This document shows positions 57,742-64,000 of a stretch of DNA of 64,000 nucleotides, in pieces (position 1 is the stretch's first letter; the number at the start of each line of letters is the position of its first letter). The notes under the pieces were generated by a model. That model did no database searches and had not been told where the DNA came from. It saw nothing but the letters and a program-made list of their open reading frames with translations. The stretch is from Styela clava (lineage: Eukaryota; Chordata; Ascidiacea; Stolidobranchia; Styelidae): NCBI RefSeq assembly GCF_964204865.1, contig NC_135259.1:19974974-20038973 (forward strand). The letters are read 5' to 3'. The position numbers and the translations under genes are program-made.

Positions 57742-58240
57742 CTACCGTATTTCCCGGCGAATAAGACGAGCCCTGCTTTTAAGCCTAAAAATGGGTTTTC
57801 CTCACATATACCTCCAATGGCACATAACCTCCCAATAAGACGGGCAGTAAAATCGCATCAAAATCGGAGTCTCAGATTACTATGCAACGGCTTCTGATCA
57901 TTCCCCACGTTTGCGCATTCGTTAAAATATCCCATAAAGACGTTTTCATGTAGCGTAATATTCAGTCCGTGACAGCTACGGGAATGCAAAATGTTTTCAA
58001 TTTTAATCTAATTGTGCCCAAGGTAAGGTATCGATAATAGCACTTCACTTGTGATGCACACACAAATGCGGTGCACAAACTTCAAATATGATAATCACAT
58101 GTTGAAATTCCAGATTCACAACGCGAGATTGTCGATTTATTTAAACTGACCTGGTCAGGACGTTATGGGGATGCTATCGCCCAAGGTATTTTATGGTCCA
58201 AATTGAATAATACGCCGACCCGTGGTTATTATACGTTTTG
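57742..58240. mobile_element. Partial DNA transposon with TACCGTATTTCCCGGCG terminus
   Basis: Starts TACCGTATTTCCCGGCGAA with TAAGACGAGCCC, a terminus seen in DNA transposons of many animals. A decayed opposite end (AATACGCCGACCCG) is near 58210. No transposase frame seen. Confidence 0.45.
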
Positions 58241-58888
58241 AAATAATATTTTCGAATATTGAATATTTTTTAAATTAAAGGCAAACACAGAGCACATAGA
58301 AGTCAACATGATAACACTAAATAATGATTTAGGTATTCGTCTTTTTTTTTAATTGCTAGAAATTCAATGAAGACATTCTGGAAGAAATCGATTGGACAAA
58401 ATAAAATGATATATTATTTCTGAATGAACCTATCATGAACGGGCTTAAACAGAACAAGTAAAAAGGCAGTTCTTTGAAATTGTGAAGATTTGATTGGACC
58501 TAAAATGGAGTCCGATTCTCTTCAGAAAATCTTGATATGACTTAAGTTGCTAGAAATTAATGACAACTTTACTGGCCATTCAGGAAGAAATCAACTTAAA
58601 CAATTATATTTTATTTAGATGAAACTATTCTGAACTTGAATATATCAACTAAAAAGGGTTTGATTGGACTCAAAATGGAGTCAGATCCTCTCCAGATACT
58701 TTGAAATGACTTTACCGTTGAGAATATACAAGTGCTAAGGGAGCTAATGCAATATGACTGTGAATATTTGATTTGTGTTAAGTATAGGAGGAATGTGCAA
58801 TGCTGCAGTAACATGTCGTTATTATAAAAAATGGTTAAATACTTTGGAAATATTGGAGTGTATATTATGGTTATTATTGATTTTGGAA
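58241..58888. other. Intergenic, diverged direct repeats
   Basis: Two related blocks (58340-58540 and 58545-58710) share GCTAGAAATT(C/A)A, GGAAGAAATC and GATTGGAC...AAAATGGAGTC. No gene. Confidence 0.45.
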
Positions 58889-58896
58889 CAAATTAA

Positions 58897-59006
58897 GGAG
58901 CTCCAGAAGTATGTACACAAAGATAGCGCATATTCTCAACATAGTATGTGTACCAGGTTAGAGTTCAGGTTGTGCACCATCTTGGTGCACATACTTCAGG
59001 AGCGCC
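58897..59006. mobile_element. MITE family B, copy 5 (110 bp)
   Basis: Termini are GGAGCTCCAGAAGTATGTA and CACATACTTCAGGAGCGCC. Perfect target duplication CAAATTAA (58889-58896 and 59007-59014). Confidence 0.92.
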
Positions 59007-59285
59007 CAAATTAATACCCCATTAGGCAAGTTTTTCAGAGTCGGAATAATCCATAAGTGGCAACTAAAAGGCTGTATAATGCTGAGAGTCTTTATACAGA
59101 TAAAACAGTTAAAATACTGAAAGATTTTTGGAAGTGTATACTAGAGATGTGAAAATTATTCATTCAAAATCTTTTCATGAATTTGGACTAAATTTCCATT
59201 TGTTCAGATTTGCTGTTATAGTTTGCATGATGTTGTGGCAACAAGTCTGATGGCATAAAATGGTGTTATACTATGTAGCTCTTGC

Positions 59286-59543
59286 GGTACTCCCGAAGTA
59301 TGTGAACCAAGATGGCAGACACAGGAACGTAGTATGTGTACCAAGATAGCGGACACAGGAACGTAGTATGTGTACCAGGCTATGGTTAGGCCATAATGTT
59401 ATTCCAATTTTAGTTGTATTACAAGTTTGGAGACTAGCCAAGTGACTCCCTTAGTATTTGTACCTGAAGTTATGGCCTAACCCTAACCTGGTGCACATAC
59501 TACTTTCCGGTGTCCGCCATCATGGTTCACATTCGGGAGTACA
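59286..59543. mobile_element. MITE family A, copy 4, with internal duplication
   Basis: Termini are GGTACTCCCGAAGTATGTG and CATTCGGGAGTACA. Flanks GCTCTTGC and GACCTTGC (6/8). A roughly 37-bp piece containing GACACAGGAACGTAGTATG is present twice in tandem near the left end, making it longer (258 bp). Confidence 0.82.
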
Positions 59544-59723
59544 GACCTTGCAATGCGAAAATTTATTATATTTACAATTTTGATGTTTCACAAACAGAGT
59601 GAGGAGGTGAGACTTGGATGAGCAAGGGACTGAATAAGATTTGTACTCTTGATCTCTCACCCTCCTAGTAAAAGCACCGTTGTTAATTATCGCTCACATA
59701 CAAACACATAAATAAAGCACATA

Positions 59724-59948
59724 CAGTTGGACCTCGGTAGTCGGACATAATTCGTCAGGATTAGCGTTTGACTAACGATTTGTTCTAGTGCCGAAACAGT
59801 AGCAAAGATGCTTGGTTCGGGTGGCGTTATTTCACACGGTGGCACCCTCAGGTGTTTGAGTACAGAATTCTCGTTCAAGGCCGCAGCATTTTTTGGTCAA
59901 TACAGAATTGTTCGAGTATCGAGTTGTTTGACTACCGAGTTACCAAGG
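59724..59948. mobile_element. Tc1/mariner-like MITE (~225 bp)
   Basis: The left end is CAGTTGGACCTCGGTAGTC and the right end is GACTACCGAGTTACCAAGG, imperfect inverted repeats flanked by TA on both sides. The class assignment rests only on the TA duplication and end sequence. Confidence 0.65.
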
Positions 59949-59950
59949 TA

Positions 59951-60882
59951 TCATTGCATTCACATAAAACACACACAGATATGAGTATATGTATAAAAAA
60001 AAGTAACCACTATTAGTAATATTATTGAGTATTAAAACAAAGTGCAAATACATAAGTAAAACAAGAATGCAGAGTAATAGTAAAAGCCACAATTTCAAAA
60101 TTGGTGAGTCTCGTTGCTCACTATACCACAAATATGTACCAGGAACTTCATTAGTTATCGAACGGTGGGGCGCCACACGAGGGGGCGAAGACAATTTTTA
60201 GAGGGGTCGTGAGGCTAATTAAAAATATTTGTTAAACTTCATCTTGCCCACCTTATTTTGGATATTTACATTTCTTTATTGTTTAAAGAGATGTTGTGAC
60301 AAATTTGTTCGTTTTAAAACTTTTTCTTCATTTCATCATTTACGTCTCTTCCAGGTATTTTAAGCTTGTTTTTTGAATAAAACATACGTGACAATTTCTA
60401 AAATAGGGGCCCGGCTTAAAAGTTCGAGAACCACTGCTCATGTTATTGAAGCTAGCGAAGGGCAAAACAAACTATTCTTCGACATTCAAGAGTCTTGCTA
60501 CGCACCAACACAAAAATAATTCATTTCCCTCGCAAAAATACCATTCTTTAAAATTGCGGGAATGCAATATAACCTTAGTAACGTGATTCATAAAATAAAG
60601 AAAATAAATGTGAAAAGCATGATTGCAAATAATACAACAGTAAAAGAAATAAAAACATATTTACAAATAAGTTGCAACTTAGATAAACAAAAATATGAAA
60701 ACGTAAACACGTCTGACTACGTCTTTTATAATGGAATGGAAATGAAGTGTTTACAGAAAGGATATGTCAGTGAAGTAGGCAATAAAATACAGAAAAACAA
60801 TGTTAAATTCAAGTTTTCTCATGAAAAAGGCAATAAAATACGGAAAACGAAAAGGCAACGCCCTTAATATATGGACACGAAA
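59951..60882. other. Intergenic; one Lys/Asn-rich open frame of unknown status
   Basis: The open frame at 60562-60867 (101 codons) is very A-rich and gives a Lys/Asn-rich, low-complexity product with no recognised motif. Most likely it is a chance frame in A-rich DNA. Around 60140-60440 hAT-like words (GGGGCGCCACACGAGG, AAGTTCGAGAACCACTG) mark another old element. Confidence 0.4.
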
Positions 60883-61118
60883 GGTATTCCCGAAGTATGT
60901 GAACCAAGATGGCGGACAACAGAACGTAGTATGTGTACCAGGTTAGGGTTAGGCCATAATTTTATCTCAATTTTCCTTATTTTAGTTCTTATAAGAGTTC
61001 GGGGACTAGCCAAGTGACTCCCGCAGTATTTCTACCTGAAATTACGACCTAACCCTAACCTGGTAAACATACTACATTCCGGTGTCCGCCATCTTGGTTC
61101 ACATACTTCAGAATAATC
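60883..61118. mobile_element. MITE family A, copy 5
   Basis: The left end is GGTATTCCCGAAGTATGTG. The right end CACATACTTCAGAATAATC is mutated. Flanks resemble ACACGAAA and CAACGAAA. Interior with AAGATGGCGGACA and its complement is intact. Confidence 0.8.
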
Positions 61119-61965
61119 ACAACGAAAGTGTAAATCTTTGACAAATGTTTGAGTATATCAGGCACAAATTCAACTCAACATTGGTGGTTTAGACATTAAG
61201 TTTTATCACGAAAAAGCAACCGACCGAAATTTCAATTAGGTTGCGACAAATGAAAATATTTACAGTTGATAGATAGGCGATAAAACGCGAATGATAAACA
61301 GCAGTGGGGAAGGCTTTGATTACAGAAATGCAATAGTTTTTTGCACAAATATCTTCAAAACAAATAGCTACCTCCTCAATTTGGCATTTCTTCAAGTAGA
61401 AGAAAAATTATAGCACCAAAAATGTATAGATAGCACCAAGATTCCTTCTAAGGTGCGCAAAGGAAATTTCCTTAGTGGGAACACTGAATAGCACTTTTAA
61501 ACTAATTTCTGTAAGACTTAAAAAATTGAAACAAGGAAAATGTTTTAGAACCTTCGGTAAGAAAATCTTGGGAAGAACATACTAAAACAAATATTTACTA
61601 ATTCTAAAATGTACCTCATTGGCGTAATTGATGATAATTGTTTCGTGGAGGTCAGTTCTTTAAAATAAGTTTGTGAAAATACACACAATATAATAGGTAT
61701 AATCCATTTGTACGATGAATTTAAGTTTTTTCAACCCGCATTTGGTTAAATATTTATTTGTAACTCATTCATGCTGTAGCGAATGAATGCAAATTTAAAC
61801 AACATTGACTATATCAAACACATTTGAAATTAACATCACTAATAAATGCAATAATTACCCGCAATTGGGCAGTTTCACAATTTTTGTAACATGTCATTTC
61901 TGTGCAGTCTCTCTGTAATTAAACAGGGTGCTCACAAGTTTGTTTCTGTAACGTTTCGTCTATAA

Positions 61966-62239
61966 CAGTGCTTCCTAAAGTTGATCAATCGGGGGCCAAA
62001 ATTAGAAGCGGAAAATATTTGCGGGCCAGGAGAGGATAGCACCCACAAGCGTCCAACACCAGTCTGTATAATTAAGATATCGGTATAATTGAATTGTTAC
62101 ACGTGCTTAATAATGATGATGATGTAACAATTATACACACACAAAAAAAAAACATAAAGTGTTATTAAACTATGTAAGAACACTTAAGTTCGGCAAGCCA
62201 TATTAACTCGTTACACATGCTGCGGTTTGGGAACTACTG
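61966..62239. mobile_element. hAT-like MITE (274 bp)
   Basis: The left end is CAGTGCTTCCTAAAGTTGAT and the right end is GCGGTTTGGGAACTACTG. Flanks GTCTATAA and TTCTATAA give a 7/8 target duplication. It lies just downstream of the stop codon of the minus-strand exon at 62263, perhaps in its 3' UTR. Confidence 0.85.
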
Positions 62240-62262
62240 TTCTATAACGTCAGATGTTTCTT

Positions 62263-62401
62263 TTAATTAAATGGGTTAAACGGACTGAAGAAAGGGTTTG
62301 AAGCTGGAAATGAAGAACTCAGTTGATCCGTGGGTTCCTGTTTTGGAGACTTTAATTCTGAAACTGATCGTTGCTCATCTTGTGTTCTGGACAAGGCAAG
62401 A
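62263..62401 (-). CDS. Putative last coding exon of a minus-strand gene with C-terminal NPF motifs
   Basis: Read on the minus strand, a strong acceptor (TTTCCTTTTTTTTCAG) precedes an open frame of 46 codons ending in TAA. Joined to the upstream exon at 63592-63632 (two bases carried over) it continues in frame. The product is acidic and Ser-rich and ends SNPFFSPFNPFN, with two Asn-Pro-Phe tripeptides. NPF motifs are ligands of EH domains (Eps15, intersectin, EHD proteins), so an endocytic accessory protein is a possible role. That is inference from a short motif. I do not recognise the protein. The rest of the gene would lie beyond 64000. Confidence 0.5.
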
Positions 62402-62699
62402 CTGAAAAAAAAGGAAACCTTTGTAAATAATGATTCAAAACAGAAATGACCCCAACCCAATAATTCACTATTCTGAATACATCATAAAATACTATTTTTC
62501 GAATATGAAATATCGAATATATTCTAAACCTAAAAACCAATGTACATCCAATAAGTTTGTAATTAAAAATGAAAAAAAGATGGATAGAAATTAGACAGGC
62601 CACTTGTTTTTTCAATAAAATCATAAAAGTTAATGGAGACCATTGTTTTAACCCGTCTGCCCTACACAGCACACCTAATTAAGTAATAATTACATAGTA

Positions 62700-62808
62700 T
62701 CGGTATCGGAATATCGGTCTTTTTGCAGTATCGGCGTATCGGTATTGGGCGTTTTTAACTGGTATCGGATCGGTATCGGCGACGAAAGTGGTATCGGTAC
62801 ATCTCTAG
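62700..62808. mobile_element. hAT-like terminus remnant
   Basis: GTATCGG-rich sequence ending GGTATCGGTACATCTCTAG, the inverse of a TAGAGATGTACCGATAC hAT-type end. The other end was not found. In the intron of the putative minus-strand gene. Confidence 0.45.
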
Positions 62809-62998
62809 TTTTAGCATGATTTTATATTGTAATATAAAAATGTTGATCGATTATAATTGCATATGTGGGAAGAGCCACACTATATAGCTTGGGGCCAAGC
62901 TTTGGCCCCCGGGCCGTTTTTTGCACACCCCTGGTCGAACCCTACCATCAATCAACAATAAAGTGAGCTCAATAGCTATTTCACTTGAAGTGCTATAC

Positions 62999-63472
62999 CA
63001 GGGTGGTCCAAGGTTGTCGGCTTCGCGGGCCACAAAATTATTTTTGCATTGTTCGCGGGCCACAATAGTGCTAAGAATAAGTAAACAGTGCAATACAAAA
63101 CAAACACTTTTATTGTGCAAACACATAGTTATCAGACATAGCCATCCCATGCTAATAGAATCCGCATTCGATTTTTAGTTTTCTATGATGCCTATATTGT
63201 TAGCGTATATTCCCGAAAGATAGAAAACCAGATAACAATTTAGACTAGCCAAGCACATCATTACACTTCGCTAGTTGCCTCAGCTAGCCATAACACTAGT
63301 CAATTCAGTGACATTATTGAGGTAACATTATGTCAAACGATTTTTCTGATTAATTTTATTATAAAACAACACGAAATGCGATTTTTTGATTACTCTCCGA
63401 ATGTGACACGGGCCACCAATAATAAAGCGGCGGGCCACATGTGGCCCACGGGCCTGGATTCGGACCACAATG
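62999..63472. mobile_element. hAT-like MITE (474 bp) in the intron of the putative minus-strand gene
   Basis: The left end is CAGGGTGGTCCAAGGTTGTC and the right end is GGATTCGGACCACAATG. Perfect 8-bp target duplication TGCTATAC (62991-62998 and 63473-63480). Contains GCGGGCCAC blocks; no transposase. Confidence 0.92.
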
Positions 63473-63591
63473 TGCTATACTATTCACCGGCAGCCAATGC
63501 ACAACCTGTGTTGGCATAAGTTCATGACCAATGCTCTGTTCACTAAAATAAATGTATTGTGGCATCATCACAAAAGGAAGTATTTACTTAC

Positions 63592-63632
63592 TCAGCAAAT
63601 CCTTGGTCCCAGTCTTCTATATCTGGTGTTGA
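63592..63632 (-). CDS. Putative penultimate exon of the NPF-motif gene
   Basis: A 41-nt exon on the minus strand between acceptor TTTTTATTTTCCAG and a consensus donor GTAAGTAAAT. It reads STPDIEDWDQGFA and carries two bases into the exon at 62401, giving Asp-Leu-Ala-Leu across the join. Support: both splice sites are strong, the phase fits, and the composition (acidic, DW and GF) suits an adaptor-binding tail. No homology recognised. Confidence 0.48.
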
Positions 63633-63811
63633 CTGGAAAATAAAAAATATTTTGAATTAATAATGATTACAAATAAAATTAGGGAGCAGAGCAAACATTA
63701 GGATTACAGTTCCAGATGTATGACATTGGAGAAGGAAGCAGATTCAGTGTACTACAACAAGCAACGCTTTCACTCAAAAAAGGCCCTTCAAACTAAATAA
63801 GCTAGATAATG

Positions 63812-64000
63812 AACGAGATAGCAATCGGAGACCGCCAACTTATCGATCTTTCGCAAAAAAAAATTAATAAATTAATAATTGCTGATTATATGGCACAATT
63901 CATCCAAAATCAATAGGCTTCTGGTCCGAGATATGATGAATGCACATGCAAAATTTGGAGCAGATTAAACCTCGCCTTCGTGAGATAACGCGTAACATAC
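63812..64000. repeat. Family D repeat, copy 3, cut by window edge
   Basis: Same orientation as 52334-52630: AATAGGCTTCTGGTCCGAGA, ATGCACATGCAAAATTTGGA and TCGTGAGATAACGCGT. Continues past the end of the window. Confidence 0.65.

Noticed and set aside
60562-60867. 101-codon Lys/Asn-rich frame as a gene
   Set aside because: A-rich low-complexity DNA, no splice or promoter context, no recognised domain.

Overview
The window is AT-rich nuclear DNA of an animal: GT-AG introns, tRNA genes with internal pol III promoters, and very many short DNA transposons. The protein genes look like those of a deuterostome invertebrate. An ascidian tunicate is my best guess (inference only; nothing in the sequence proves the species).

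Layout. 1-12.4 kb holds no gene I can name. It is filled with non-autonomous DNA transposons, including a hAT-like element nested in another at 3.6-5.6 kb, and a minus-strand tRNA-derived SINE at 11.6 kb. 12.4-22.7 kb is an array of eleven plus-strand tRNA-Asn(GTT) genes. It grew by tandem duplication of a 3.2-3.4 kb, three-tRNA unit and was later broken by hAT insertions and at least one fusion deletion. 24.55-25.68 kb is an intact, intronless protein kinase CK2 alpha gene. 30.68-49.43 kb is a complete eight-exon ASPP-family gene (TP53BP2/PPP1R13B type, 997 aa) whose introns are mostly transposon sequence, including a 4.2 kb foldback-like element. 49.4-62.2 kb is again repeat-filled with no recognised gene. 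At 62.3-63.6 kb are what look like the last two coding exons of a minus-strand gene that runs off the right edge and ends in two NPF motifs.

How the parts relate. CK2 alpha and ASPP are on the same strand, about 5 kb apart, and appear independently transcribed. Nothing suggests an operon. The most striking unannotated structure is a group of MITE families that share terminal sequences and 8-bp target duplications while having unrelated interiors. Copies of these and other transposons end only 38-92 bp upstream of four of the seven ASPP 3' splice sites. All exon joins were checked by hand for frame and phase. Family assignments rest on recognised motifs, not on database searches.
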